Shown here: in pieces, positions 1 to 12,600 of the stretch
How the letters are laid out: each line of letters begins with the position of its first letter
Numbering within the stretch: the stretch's first letter is position 1
Made by a program: the position numbers and the translations under genes
Assembly (NCBI GenBank): GCA_022393335.1
Contig: JAJEKB010022013.1
Coordinates: forward strand, 65,961-129,960
DNA from: Macrotrachela quadricornifera
Lineage: Eukaryota > Rotifera > Eurotatoria > Philodinida > Philodinidae
Direction of reading: 5' to 3'
Length of the DNA: 64,000 nucleotides
The notes under the pieces: generated by a model
Told to the model about the DNA's origin: nothing
Seen by the model: only the letters and a program-made list of their open reading frames with translations
The model's database searches: none

Positions 1-2873
1 CACTCAAAAATAAGTTGATGATAAAGTGCTGACACGTATTCTATATGAGCATTAACTGATAAATAGATTTCATATAAATCTCTTGGATTACTGTAATCCG
101 GATAAGTTTGATGAGCGAATAAATCGGAAACGAGTACAATCTAAATCAACAATGATTAATGAACTAAAGCTAGATGTAAAAAAATTTCTTAAAAATATTC
201 TAAGGAAAAGTACTAAAGATTGGAATGTATAAATGTATAGAGTTTCCAAAGTGATGAGAACTATTCATACTAAATAGAAATAGGTAGTTTTGTAGAGAAT
301 TTTATGGTGAATCTATTTAACATGAAAATGACTTTAAAGCATAAAAAATGCAAGCGATATGATCAAAATAAAAGTGTTCGATTTAATCTGGGTCACCAAA
401 AAGACCTAAAAACAAGACTTATTGGAGTGACAGAAGGAATTTAGACTTAGACTACTTTTATCTTGTTGCTCCTAATGACTTATGAAATATTCTAAGTTGA
501 TTCGTTTCCTTATTACTTTGGGATGGAGTTATGAACGATTTATTGATTATTCGACCGACGACATAATATATGAATAGTAGTAGTCAATGAATAAATTTCG
601 ACCTAAAATTTTGTCTAACAAGTGATCTTACGAACACAAGAGTATCTTGAAAGTTTCAGACAACAAGAATCACTCTTAGTATTAAATTTTCAAAAATCGG
701 CTGTGTGCTAAGTTAAATTTTATTTTCATATAACAGATGATCACTTTTGAAAATTCCTTATCTCAAGAAGAGTACATTCTTTTTGTTTGATCTCTTTAGA
801 ATATTCTAGTATTCGTGAGATCTCTAGTGGATAACATTTTAGATCGAAATTCATTTACTGACTAATGCTGCTCGAATATTATGCCATAGGTCGAAAAACC
901 AATAAGTCGGCCATAATTCCATTGCAAAGCAAAAAGTACACGAATCAACTTAGAATATTATTATGCATCACTTCTAAGCTTCTAAAAATTAAAATATAAA
1001 TTTTTTCTTATACAAATGTACTGCGTACGTTCTGTTTTTATGGGCAACGTGTAAAACAGTATATACGACAGCATTAGCAGATGTTCTGTACATTTTGTTT
1101 CTGCTTAATATCCCTGATATTGCGAGCACTGTTTTGAATTGACCTCAAATCATGAGATATTCCTGAGATATTTACAAAATGAACACCCTCTATGGTATAT
1201 ATTGGTTAATACATTCAGAATTAGAAATATAAGAGCGACTTTCACAGAAAATTCATTTTATCATTCTGAGTTTTATCTAATTCAAAGTTTTGACGATCTT
1301 TGTCATCAAATCAGATACTGCAAAACCTTGATCGATGTAGTTACAAGAACAAATTTGTCTGTCCTTCTAGATTATTTTACAGATCAAAAAATGTATGCAT
1401 GTAAAAGGAAAATTTCTTTGTCTATATTCTTAAAAATGATTGATAGTGAATAATTTTATTTTATTTTCATACGTTCATTTACTATGATGCTAGACTGAGC
1501 TTTGCTTAATTTTGAGCAAAATAATAGAAATTAAATTGTATTACCCTCGTCGAAGTCTTTTCTTGTTGTAGTTTTTAAATTTCTTTTGAAGTCATCAAAA
1601 TATTTAAATATACTCGGTAATCAATCTCATATTCCCTTTTTGCTAGTATATAACCCAGTGTTGTCCAGATGCGGAATCGCGCTATTATAAGTTAAATCAT
1701 TAAGGAATGTATGTTGTCACTATTTTTACTCTCTTTGTTGATCAATTACTTTTGTTCATGTTAGGATAGCCAACTTCATAGTAAAATAGTCATCCTACAT
1801 AACGGATGTGGCAAAATAACAATGGCCTTCTTAGTGTTTTGACGTATATACTTGAATCATTTTTGTAAAAGATAGTTCGTGCAATTCCCGATAAAACGTA
1901 GCAAAAAGAGTTCTTTCAACAAATGACTATAGAAATATATCCGATCAAAACTACAATGCTCCAAAATGATCCACTTTCAAACCATTGCCTTTTATATTTA
2001 TGATTTTGTATCGCTCTTGTGTGCACACACAAAACAGGTTGGATAGGCTAGTTTGTAGCTCGTAAAAAGCTCTATCAGTTAAGCAGATACTTCATTTTGA
2101 CATACTGTTAATTTTTCTAAAAAAGCCTTTTCTTTACACTTCACTATTTTCGTTTTGAAAATGTTATATTAAGGTCTTTCATAATTTTTGATTTTATTAT
2201 GTTAAGTGGAAAATTATTACATAATCAAATTTATTACCAAATTGACAGAAGATATCTTTTTCTATTATTTGAACAGGAGCAGAATGCTAGGAAGTATTTT
2301 TCTGCAATGCTTGATGCGTGGGACGAGAAAGATCGATGACTTCAACCCATTTTTCAAGAAGATTGGCTCATGAAAACTTTCCATCCTATCCAACTCTCTT
2401 CTTTTTGAGCTTTATCAGAATAAATACACAGAAAAATACAGAAAAATTGCATTGGAGTAGGTCTACTGCCTGTTTAGCTGGAAGAAATGAAATGACTGGT
2501 TTTATAAAAATGCATTTTTGAAAATGAACCATTTTGAGATTTTGTATTGTTAACCGAATATAATTCTATAGTCATTCGTTGGAAGAACTCTTTTCACTCG
2601 GTTTTCTTGAAAATTGTACGCACTATCTTTTCAAAAAAAGTCATGTAACCACATTAAAATCTGAGAGAAATATTCGCAAAATACTGAGAATTCTATTTAT
2701 TAGGCCGCACTCGATAAGTATTTGTCTATGGATAATTAGAATAAGTTATTGTTTTTCTTCAGTTTTAAAATTTTGACTATGCATGAATTTCATTTAATTT
2801 CGAAATCTTGATTCAGAGCATAAAAACAAATGTGTTAAGGATACATATAGGTATTAAAGTATTGAATCTGGTA
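1..2873. other. intergenic, no gene recognised
   Basis: AT-rich sequence without a recognisable domain, a convincing exon chain or a structured RNA. The longest open frame (1139-1453, about 104 codons) opens on TTG rather than ATG and its product resembles nothing I know; other frames are shorter. No clear terminal inverted repeat or tandem array was seen. Confidence 0.5.
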
Positions 2874-3520
2874 CACTTCGCCGACAAAATTCCAAGCTGA
2901 AAAAACTTGCAATTTGTTGTAAATTTTGCGTTAAAAAATTGCCAAGTTCACGATTTTTTTCGAACTTTTTTGATAAGCTGTGTTGAAAAATTAAGTTGTG
3001 CAAAGCTTGTTAGTTGTAGAGAAAACTTGGCTTTTTAATAGTTTTGTAATTTGTAAAGTTTTTTTCTACTCATCTATCGCTTGTGAGATAAACTACAATT
3101 TAATCATAGCTTTAAGTCAAAATAGTGAAAGCATTTCCAGCAAGTTTGCTGAAGCGATTAGATCTACAAAAGACAAAGTCAAAAATCGAGATGATTTATA
3201 CTACCGGATTTGTGAACGCAAAGATCAAAAGGAAACGAAATGTGCCGCACAGGCCACTACAAGTTTTATCGATGATCAGCATAAGATTCACAAAACTTGG
3301 TTCTAAGGACCATAATTATGCACCAAAAGCAAGCAGACCTGAAGCTCTAAAAGTCTGCACACAAATGAAGGAGTAGCCTCAAATTAATAATGATCAGCCT
3401 GCACAACTCATTAGTAATATTGCTTGTCCACACACCTCGTCGTAGTATACCCTGAAAACTACTAGATTTAGTAAGCTAAGATATGGACCAATTTGCCGGT
3501 GAAACGGTGTCGGCGAAGTG
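2874..3520. mobile_element. candidate short DNA transposon with 13-bp TIRs
   Basis: CACTTCGCCGACA at 2874-2886 is repeated as its exact reverse complement at 3508-3520, bounding about 647 bp. The inside has two overlapping open frames (about 2998-3306 and 3125-3376) of unknown affinity. I see no clear target-site duplication, so a chance inverted repeat remains possible. Confidence 0.35.
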
Positions 3521-5180
3521 AATGCGACCCAATATATTTACTTTCCAGCTTCACCATTTCCTGAAATATTTTTTTACTAAATAATTTCAGTAAAATTTTA
3601 AGGCTTACGCTCTAAGAGAATCAATTTTTGTTCATACGTATTCTGTTTATGTATTCGTTTGATCTCTTTTATTTATATATTTACCAATAGTATCATTTGT
3701 TTTTAAACAACAATCATAAATATAAGCTTTATAACATCGAAATAAATATTTTTAAACATGTTTTAAGCAATTGTGATCTTAATTATATGATTGATGTGTA
3801 TTCAAATTGATTTTATACGATCAAATGAAATAAGACGATAGATTGAAAATATTTTAGAAAATATATGTAAATAGAAAAAAAATCATGGTTTCAGTTTTGA
3901 TCTATATGTTCATGAAAAGTATTGTAAATGCATGTTAAACGTTTGTATAAATAATTTCATTTAATATCTATTGTCATGATACAAAGCATCATATTTCATC
4001 TTTAATCCCCACTAAGTCATATAATTGTAAAAGAAGAAAATAAATACTAACTTTATATAATTCGTTCTTTTAATTTCCATGACATAAAATTTTCAAAATT
4101 TTATCATATATCAAAACAGTTTTTCCCAATGTTTAAATTGTACTTTATTCATGTTCTCTAAGTAACACTATAGTAATATCACCACTGATTACAATATGAT
4201 AGAATCTATGATTTTATACAATCATTTTTCCATTCTTTGAGTTGTATACAACTATTTAATATACTAATAATTAAATGAAATAAAATTGTGTAAGTGTACA
4301 TCTTAATTACTTTCTTTTATAATAAATAAGTTACAAATTATATGCTATCAACATTGTTATATTCTTAGCTGGTAAATTGTATTTTATCGATAGTGATTGT
4401 AGATAAAACCATATCTACTATCTGTTTCAAAATAGAAGGCACCTCACGTTTTTTAAATAACTCTTGACAGGAACAAGATAGAGATACTTATACATCCCAA
4501 ACCGATAATACTGTAAAAATTGAATATCTCCCTTAGGAAATATCAACAGACTCTAATATTTTAACCTTGTTAGTTTGACGATTAGAGCTATCTTTTAATG
4601 CTAAAATATCAAATCTAGCTCGACTACAGTACGCGAACCTCCATTGTAAGAAAAAATGAAAGGTATTTATTTAAACATTAATATATCTGCAAGAATACAA
4701 TATTTTTAAACATTCATAATAACAATCAAAAAGTTCAAATATATTTCTATTTATCATCATGTTTATCTAGTGCACTCTTCGACGAACGAGAAGTTCTTGA
4801 AGTAAATTGTTCAGTATTGTTGATATATTGGAATTTTCCCAACATGATATATTGGAACTTCCTTCATATGAAAAATTAAATTTTATATTCTTACATACTA
4901 AAAGTATTGAAACAGCTAACAACGATATACGATATAATGGTCGCATTTCAACAATATGTATAATCAATTTTTAAAGTAACAAAAATTAAGAATCGAATCG
5001 AATAGTTTATATTTCCAATTCTTATGTATCCAATGAAAGTATTAAATCTAGATTTTATAACGCCATCTATACAAAAAGTATCTCGTTGCGGTTTCATCAT
5101 CATGGTCATCATCTCGTATCGAAAACGTTCTCTCTCTCTCTCGCGTTTTCCATATATGCTTTCGTTTCATTCAATTAAAT
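3521..5180. other. intergenic, very AT-rich
   Basis: No gene, domain or transposon end recognised. A short CT-rich run lies near 5129-5145 just upstream of the first coding-like exon at 5181. Confidence 0.5.
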
Positions 5181-5252
5181 ATGAATAATAACTTATTCCT
5201 CCAAGAAGTATTGGACACAGGTTTTAAAGTAAGACATTAATATCATCAACAA

Positions 5253-5293
5253 ATATATATATATATATATATACTTATTTATTTATTTATTTA
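5253..5293. repeat. simple repeats (TA)n then (TTTA)n
   Basis: An alternating TA run of about 20 bp is followed directly by about five TTTA units, inside the presumed intron of the preceding decayed gene. Confidence 0.8.
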
Positions 5294-5631
5294 GATCAAG
5301 AATCTCTTAGATTTTCTTCGATCAGCACACAATACTAAACGCATTATTGGTGATATAGCAATCGAAGGTTCGGAACTTAAAAACAAATAACTTGATGAAT
5401 CAGAACTTGAAATAAAGATAATTAAAAATTTAATTCTGTACGTCGATAAATATGTTGAAGAATATAAAGATGGTCCATCATCAGATAAAGTAGTACATCA
5501 AAAATAAAATGAAATTTCTTATTTTATTTTTGTTTTTTAGCCAAAAGATTGTGTATTTGAAATTTATTTATTTGATTTTAAGAAGGAAAAAACAATGCAG
5601 GTGATACAAGAAATTCAATATATTGTTGGAC

Positions 5632-5768
5632 CATTGGCGGGCCACCAGCAGGGCAAGTGCCCCACCTAAAATATTCGGAATAACCAATAATTTGACAAAA
5701 ATTGACACCTAAAACGATTTTTTTGCAGTAATTGTCCCACCAAGTATTTTACTGCTGGCCTGCCAATG
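5632..5768. mobile_element. 137-bp MITE
   Basis: Starts CATTGGCGGGCCACCAGCAG and ends with the near reverse complement CTGCTGGCCTGCCAATG. It is locally GC-richer than its surroundings and interrupts a decayed coding region. Superfamily unknown. Confidence 0.5.
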
Positions 5769-6000
5769 TGTCGAACCAAGTATCAATGAAGTAATTAGCG
5801 CTTTTTTTAATTTTTAACTGAATTCGACTTTTTTATTTTAGATTGAAACATTAATTCAAAAAATTCCTGCATTGATAGCAAAAAAAAAGAAAAAACTGAT
5901 GCATATGCAATAAAAAAAATGGAACAAGCAGGTGCCAATGTTTGTATCACAATGGAGTAGTTTGTTTTTATGCAACACTGTTTTTGTTATTGTTGAAATA

Positions 6001-6589
6001 AAAAAAAGTGGATTACATAGTTGGAATGGTACTGCTTTTCCATCAGATTTCAAATGAAGTTTTATTAATAAACTATCCCATCGACGATTAAAATATTTAA
6101 TCATCAATGATGATGATGGTAAAACTAAATTCTTTTTATTTCAATATTCTAGCCTACCTTTTTCTGATCAAGTGAACTTGGAACATGTAAAAATAGAGAA
6201 ATAATATGTCATAATTTACGTAAACTTATTAAAGGTTGTCTTATAGCTGATCATGCAACAGATGCACGTATTGCTTATATTTATATTCGAGTTGATAAAG
6301 GTTGAAATATTTAATTACCCATTCACGAAATATTTTTCAAAATCAATTATTTCACTTTAAAATAAAAATAAAATAAACTTTTTAGATATATAAAGCTGAT
6401 TATATCGGGGAAAATGCTTGTAATACTAATTATGATTTTGATATTTTTGTTCATCGTGTTGCTGATGCTTATATTTGTAATAAAGAAACTGTAAGAATTT
6501 GCTTATAGATTTGATTTTGAATAATTCAGATGAATTTTTCTTGTTACAAGACATTAATTGAATCATTAGAAAACAACTGAAATAAACTA
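6001..6589 (+). pseudogene. NDUFV1: NDUFV1 (complex I 51-kDa flavoprotein) pseudogene
   Basis: NDUFV1 binds FMN and NADH and carries an Fe-S cluster in the N module of mitochondrial complex I. Conceptual exons here follow its N-terminal half in order: a decayed SGLRGRGGAGFP FMN/NADH loop near 6010-6045, then the LKWSF region with TGA in place of Trp (6054-6056), the KYLVVNADEG segment (6090-6117), the PGTCKDREIM segment after a short intron (about 6175-6215), the HKLVEGCLV...YIYIRG segment (to about 6295), then NACGSGYDFD...AYICGEE (about 6390-6490) and the TALIES start. Nucleotide-loop glycines have become Ser, Asn or Asp, and Glu has become Lys. It stops where the 6590 element begins; no downstream half was found. 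Certainly non-functional, and the family call is secure. Confidence 0.85.
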
Positions 6590-8537
6590 CCCAGATCTAT
6601 ATTGACGGTCCGTAAACGACGGTAAACCGATACCAAACGGCATCTTTACGGTGTCCAGATATTTTTCGCTTACGAGTATCGGTTAATTACATATATACGG
6701 ATACATTACAGGCCGTTTAGCATACACCCTTCACTATACCATAACGAAACACCGTTTAAATTGCGTTTTTAATGTATCTTATAATAAGATGCTAAAGTAA
6801 ATCTTACAAGATTCTTAGTATAAGATTTGAGTCAAATTTGATGATCAGAATCTTGCAAAGTCGTACCTAACCATGCGCAACTAAAGTTTTTCTTCGTCAA
6901 CATAGCTCAATAAAGATAAACAGACATATAGATATGAATCTAGTCTGCTATTTTACTTTTCCTATAGATAATTTCACATCATTGTCGACTGCAGTAACCA
7001 ATTTATATGTATAATTTTTATTATCGTTAGATTCAGATATTTCAAAATTATCGTGAACAAGCGAAAATATCAATTTTACGTGTTAAATTCTTTTTTTTTA
7101 ATTTGGATATTACAACGATATCGCTGAAAGCATATGAATTATATATATAAACAATGTATACTGTTTATTTAGATAATTCAATAAAATCGTTGAATAGGCA
7201 AGTATGTATCTTATTTGTGAAAATTCTTCTTTCTTTTTTATTTAGATATTTCAGCAATATCATCAAATAGATAAGTGTAAATTTTATAGACAAAATTCTT
7301 ATTTATATTTATTTAGATATTTAAATTACATCGTCAAATAGGTAAATATTAATTAATATACAAAAATTCTCCTTTCTTTTTCAGGCATTTAGGCAATATT
7401 ATCGAAAAAATGAGCATAAATTTAATATATTAAATTTTTATTTTTATTTATTTAGATAATGCAATAAAACCATCGAATAGGCAAGTATGAATTTTATATA
7501 GAGATTACATTTTTTTATTTAGATAGTTTCATTTTTATCGTTGAGAGACAAATATGAAATTTATATATTAAAATTGTTTTATTTCAAGATTCCAATCATG
7601 TCGTCCATATGGACAAATAAGAATTTTATTTATACAATTCTTTTTTTTATATGGATATTAAAATAATATTATTGAAAATGTATGAATTATATATATAAAT
7701 TTTATATACTTGTTTTTCATTTAGACATTTCAATCCAATTTTGGAATGAACACTTATGATTTTATATATAGAGTTCTTATTTTTTATTTAGATATGTCAA
7801 TAATACCATAGTGTGGTAAGTCTGAATATTTTAATTAGATTTTTATTTTTTTTTTATTTAGATATTATTATAATATTCTCAAATAGATAAATAGAACTTT
7901 ATATACGAAGTTTGTTTTCTTTTTAGATATTTTAGTTTTACCGTTGAATAGGCAACTATAAGTTTAACATATAAAATCTTTTTTTATTTTTATTTAGATA
8001 TTTTAATAATATCGTGGTATATGTAAGTATAAATTCTATATATTAAATTTTTATTCTTTTTATTTAGATATGATTTTGCTAACATCGTCGTAATGGTAAG
8101 TATGAATCAGGTGCACAGGTGTGGTGGTGTTTGATAAAAAATGATGGAAAATCAAAGAAAATTATGAAGAACGGTTGAGTGGGAAAGGGAAATGTCACAG
8201 ATTAGAACAGAGCACTGAGATCGATGAAAAACTATATGTGAAGTTCCAATAAAATCTTGCATGAATAATCGAAGATCTGGCACAATTTCATAGTATGATC
8301 ATACTAAAATCCTACCCTAAAATTCGAGTTTTATCCGTAAACGGAGAGAAAATGACCAAATACGGTGCGTTTACCATACGGATACAATACGGTGCGTATT
8401 TCTGTGCCAGAAAATACGGGTTCAAACGGACCGAAAATGGCCCGAATCGATCCGGTATACCACCGTAAAGATCCCGTTTTTATCACTTTTACGGTTCCTT
8501 TTCGGTTCGCAAACGATACCGTTTTGATAGACCTGGG
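6590..8537. mobile_element. candidate ~1.95-kb element with divergent inverted ends
   Basis: The left end CCCAGATCTAT (6590) is mirrored by ATAGACCTGGG ending at 8537. Inside both ends lie ACGGT/CCGT-rich stretches (6604-6780 and 8340-8525) much richer in G+C than the centre. The middle is the tandem array at 7030-8110. The left end truncates the NDUFV1 remnant, as an insertion would. No transposase and no clear target duplication are seen. A block at 42412 begins with the same CCCAGGTC. Confidence 0.45.
7030..8110. repeat. degenerate ~70-bp tandem array of micro-exon/intron-like units
   Basis: About 16 diverged units with a period of 65-75 bp. Each has a TTTATTTAG-like acceptor, a 25-27-nt block related to ATATTTCAATAATATCGTCG, often ending AATAG, and a donor-like GTAAGTATGAATTT or a decayed form (GCAAGTA, ATAAGTG), then a T-rich tract. 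Blocks begin near 7172, 7245, 7316, 7385, 7456, 7522, 7588, 7654, 7724, 7791, 7861, 7926, 7997 and 8068. Either a satellite that happens to resemble splice sites or an amplified exon-intron cassette. Confidence 0.7.
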
Positions 8538-8690
8538 AAAGATATGAATGATAAAATTATACCAAACATCAAGTATCAATTAATTTTCATCAATTGATAA
8601 TACGATTAAAAATCGTTCAACGAAGTAAACTTAATAAAATTGATAGTTCATTTATTCGATTCACTTTGTTTTGGTTTCTATAGTTTTATT

Positions 8691-9668
8691 ATGGAGAATA
8701 ATGGAAATCAGTATAAGGAATATGATCTTGATGAACAAGATTTTCAATGGTTTGTTGCATACAATCAATTTTGGATTGAAAAACGTAAGAATTTATAAAT
8801 GAAAAGACCTATATTTTGATTTGAAAATACATCAAAGGTGATTGATTCTTCAATTATGATACTTTAGTTTTATATAGATTTGCCTGAACTTGATGAAAAT
8901 ATTTTTGAATATAGTATGCAATTATTAGAACATCAAGTTTATTAGCTATTCGACAGAAAAATTATGAAGAATACAATTCAATGTGATGCTTGTCGTAGTA
9001 ATTATTTTTAACTTTTATTAAAAAAGTTAAATTTTTAAAAATTTGGTTCAGATTGGCGATGTTGATGATCTTAATATATTCAATGTATACAATGCGAAAC
9101 AATTGTTCATAAGGTTTTAAAAAAAGAACTATTAAATACGAAAATCTATTTTCATTTTTTTTAGAAATGTTATGGACTTGGTGATAATGAAAATGAATGG
9201 ATATGTCTTTCATGTCAATATGATAATGATCACCACCGATGTTGATTATGTGATAGAAGTGGAGGAGCATTAAAACATTTAAAATTACTATCGTAAGTTT
9301 TTTTTTTTTGTTTGTATTATAAAAACTTCATTTTTCTATTAAAACGGATCAACAACAAAGCCAATGGGTTCATCTCGTATCTGTATTTTGGTTTCCTAAA
9401 ACTGAATTTGATGAACAAATGAGGCCAAATTTCAATGATACTATAGTATGAAATATTTAAATATTCTATTTTTCCCTATCATAGTTTCTCATTTGAATAG
9501 CAATATGATGGAAGATATTTGATATGTCATAAAACAACTGGTGTAAAAATAAATTGTTCTTGAAAAAATTGTCAACATAAATTTCATGTTATATGTGGAA
9601 TAGATGCTGGTCAAGATATGTTGGTAATTGAAAGTGATGATAAAACTTCAGTTCAATTACTTGTATGA
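8691..9668 (+). pseudogene. PHD / extended-PHD chromatin protein pseudogene (BRPF/JADE-like)
   Basis: The ATG at 8691 opens an acidic segment with an EYDLDEQD-type motif, like the EPL1-like N-terminus of BRPF/JADE scaffold proteins of MYST acetyltransferase complexes. About six short exons follow. A Cys-x2-Cys (about 8985) and Cys-His residues (9085-9180) make a PHD finger. An ...EWICLSCQ... segment leads into the linker zinc knuckle ending LCDRSGGALK (9224-9275). QWVHLVSVFW (about 9362-9400) is the extended-PHD equivalent of the usual WxHxxCAxW, with its Cys lost. Cys/His residues around 9515-9610 (ICHKTTG...FHVICG) complete it. TGA codons interrupt at about 9224 and 9562, where a residue such as Trp is expected. 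The rest of the protein is absent: the LRP remnant starts within 40 bp. The exact subfamily (BRPF, JADE, PHF) is uncertain. Confidence 0.7.
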
Positions 9669-9689
9669 ATTTTTCTTATTTTCAATAGA

Positions 9690-12600
9690 TGATAATTGTC
9701 ATGATAATAGTGATGAATAAAATTGTCTAAGTAAAGAAAAATAAAAATGAAAAAGAATTTTTTTTTAAATATATATATATTAATTTAGGTGGAACACCAA
9801 CATATCGAACAAATCAATTTGAATGTCAAAATAATGGTATTTGTATAAATCGACAACTTATGTGTGATAACTATCCACATTGTCAAGATCGATCGGATGA
9901 ATGAAATTGCAGTAAAATAATAAACAATTTTTATTAATAGAATTATTTTTTTAATTTTTAAGGTCAAACTTGTTCACAAAATCAATTTCGTTGTACATCA
10001 AGAAAATGTATTTCGAAATCTTGGATATGTGATACTGATTGTTAGCGGTCAGTTTTCTCCTTTCCTCTCTGTCTTTCTTTTCACTTGTTATTATTATCTT
10101 TATTTTTCTAGTATATCATTCGTTATTATAAAACCACGATGGCTCGCTTTTTTTGTTCTCACAACATATATATATATATATCTATGTGTGTGTGTGTGTG
10201 ATTTTTCTTTTATTAACAAATAAACATATGATCAACTCGTATAAGTCGAGCATAACACTGGTAAAAAAACTAAAATATTTTATTAAAATAAAACTTATCA
10301 TATATTTAGAAAATGATTGTGATGATTGAAGTGATGAACAAAATTATCTTGGTAAAAATAAAAAAATCGAAAAATTTTCATAATTATCTTTTTCTGTATG
10401 TATTTCGAAAGTACATGTGATTCATTAATAGAATTTATTTGTCCTCATACATCTAGAAGATGTATTCCAATTGGTTTGTTATAAATACATTTTATTTTTA
10501 CTTTTTGAATTAATTCGATTTTAATTTTAAGATGAAAATGTGATGGTCAAAATGGTAAAAATGAATATTCATAATATTTTAATTATTAGATTGTGGTGAT
10601 ATTACTGATGGTTAGTTAATAAAAAAAACAAAAAAATTTAATTTTATTATTAAAAATAATCTTTTTTTTTTTTGTAGAACTTGATTGTCCACCAATTTCA
10701 TATGGTGTTGGATAATTTTTATGTTAACGTGATAGATGTTGTATAAATGTAACACGACGATGTTATGGAATAGTTGATTATCAAACAATAGAAGATGAGG
10801 AAAATTGTGATGGTATAACACTATTATATTGTCAAGTTGATCAATTTCCATATGAATCAATCTGCATACCAAATGTAAGTTAATAATAGAAAATAATATT
10901 TAATTAATTATTAATTTTTTCAAAAATAGAGTTGGCGTTGTAATGATCAGCAAAGTAGAGAAACAAATAAAGAAAACAAAAATAAATTTATTTAGATTGT
11001 GCGGATAAATCAGATGAACCACCAAGTTTTGGTTAGGAGATTTTATTTTCAAGAAAATAGATATTAAATTATATTATTAATTATAAGTGCAAGAAATTGT
11101 ACATCAGCAGAATTTCGTTGTGTTATATCGGATAGTTGTATTTCAGAAGCATAGCTGTGCGATCATAATGTAAGTTTATTTCTTTTTTTGTTTTAAAAAA
11201 AAATAAAAAAGATATTTTGTTTTATTAAGGATGGTTGCGATGATGCATCAGATGAAAATCCTGAACTATGTCGTATATATTTTTTAGATAGCAAAAAAAA
11301 ATAGAACTTGTTTTAATAGATGAAATAGATGTAGAATTATTTTCATGTCCAGATAATCAAATGATATGTCCTCATACAACAATTCATCAATATTTAAATA
11401 TTACATAAGTTTATGATGGATAAAAGATTTATTTCGATTGAATAATTTAATAAATTATTTATTTATTCAAGTAAATTTGATTGTCCTAGTAGTGGTAATG
11501 AATCTTCATTATGTAATAATGATTAATGTTCAATTGATAATGGTGGTTGTAGTCATATATGTCATGCATCAAAATTTCATGTTTTATGTTTATATCAACG
11601 AGAATTTCATGTATAAAATGCAACAAATTATAAAAAATATCAAGATAAAATTATGAATGTTCAGTGTTGTATGTTTGTGCCGAGTCAAAACTTTTCATTC
11701 AACACAGACTGACAGACAGACAGACAGACAGACAGACATCTCGTAATATTGATATGTGTAGACTCTAGCTAATTATAATTTTTTAATTAAATTCGATATT
11801 GATGAATGTCATGAATATATTTATGCATGTTATCAACATTGTTTAAATAGAAAAAATAGAAGTTTTATATATGCATGTGATGAAAGATTTCCATTAGAAT
11901 CAGATGGACGAAGTTGTAAGATTATTAATAAGTTTTTAAAATAAATAAAATATATTTTAAGATGAAACTGTTATTCGTTTCTTAACTGTATCTGGTGCGC
12001 GAATGGAATGGTTTTCACCAACATTAGACACTTATGATCAAATTTATTTTGGTTCGAATATGCGATATATATTCTTAGTTTTGATATTGATAATCAAACA
12101 AATACATATTTTTGGTCAGATTTAGTAGCTAATACGATCTATAGTCGTATTGAACGAGAAAATAATTATACAAAAATAAAATATAAATAATTTCATTTAA
12201 TTAGAAAATATTTTAATTTATTTAGTTAATTACTCTTGGTAATAGTTTTGTAGGTGGTATTATAGTTGATTGGATAGGACGTAATTTATATTGAATAGAT
12301 AATATGTTTGAACATGTTGAAGTTTGAATATTAGATGGTTGTTATCGTCGAATATTATTTCATGAAAATTTAACAAACCCATGGTCAATTGCAGTTAATC
12401 CACGGAGCTGATGTAGGATTTTTATTTTTAACTGATTGAAATAAAAATTCACGTATTGAACGTTGTAGTATGGATGATCAACAACGTATTAATGATTGTC
12501 ATGATAATTGAGATAAAAAATCATCATTATGTCAAGTTGAACAATGCTCAGCTGAACAATTTCAATGTCGAAATAAACAATGTATACTATATGAAGTTGT

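Larger units (their letters stand above)
5181..5950 (+). pseudogene. unassigned coding-like fragments (decayed gene)
   Basis: An ATG at 5181 opens a short exon ending in a GTAAGA donor near 5229. After a simple-repeat intron ending TTTATTTAG a second exon-like frame runs to about 5506, broken by an in-frame TAA within ...KNK-stop-LDESELE. A further coding-like block lies at about 5842-5960. The composition (D/E/K-rich, helical) looks like protein, but I cannot name the family, and the blocks may belong to different genes. A small MITE (5632-5768) sits between them. Confidence 0.25.

Noticed and set aside
1139..1453. 104-codon open frame
   Set aside because: Opens on TTG, no splice context, no recognisable family.
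8331..8579. Paired ORFs on opposite strands near 8.4 kb
   Set aside because: They lie in the GC-richer terminal part of the 6590-8537 element and reflect its composition.
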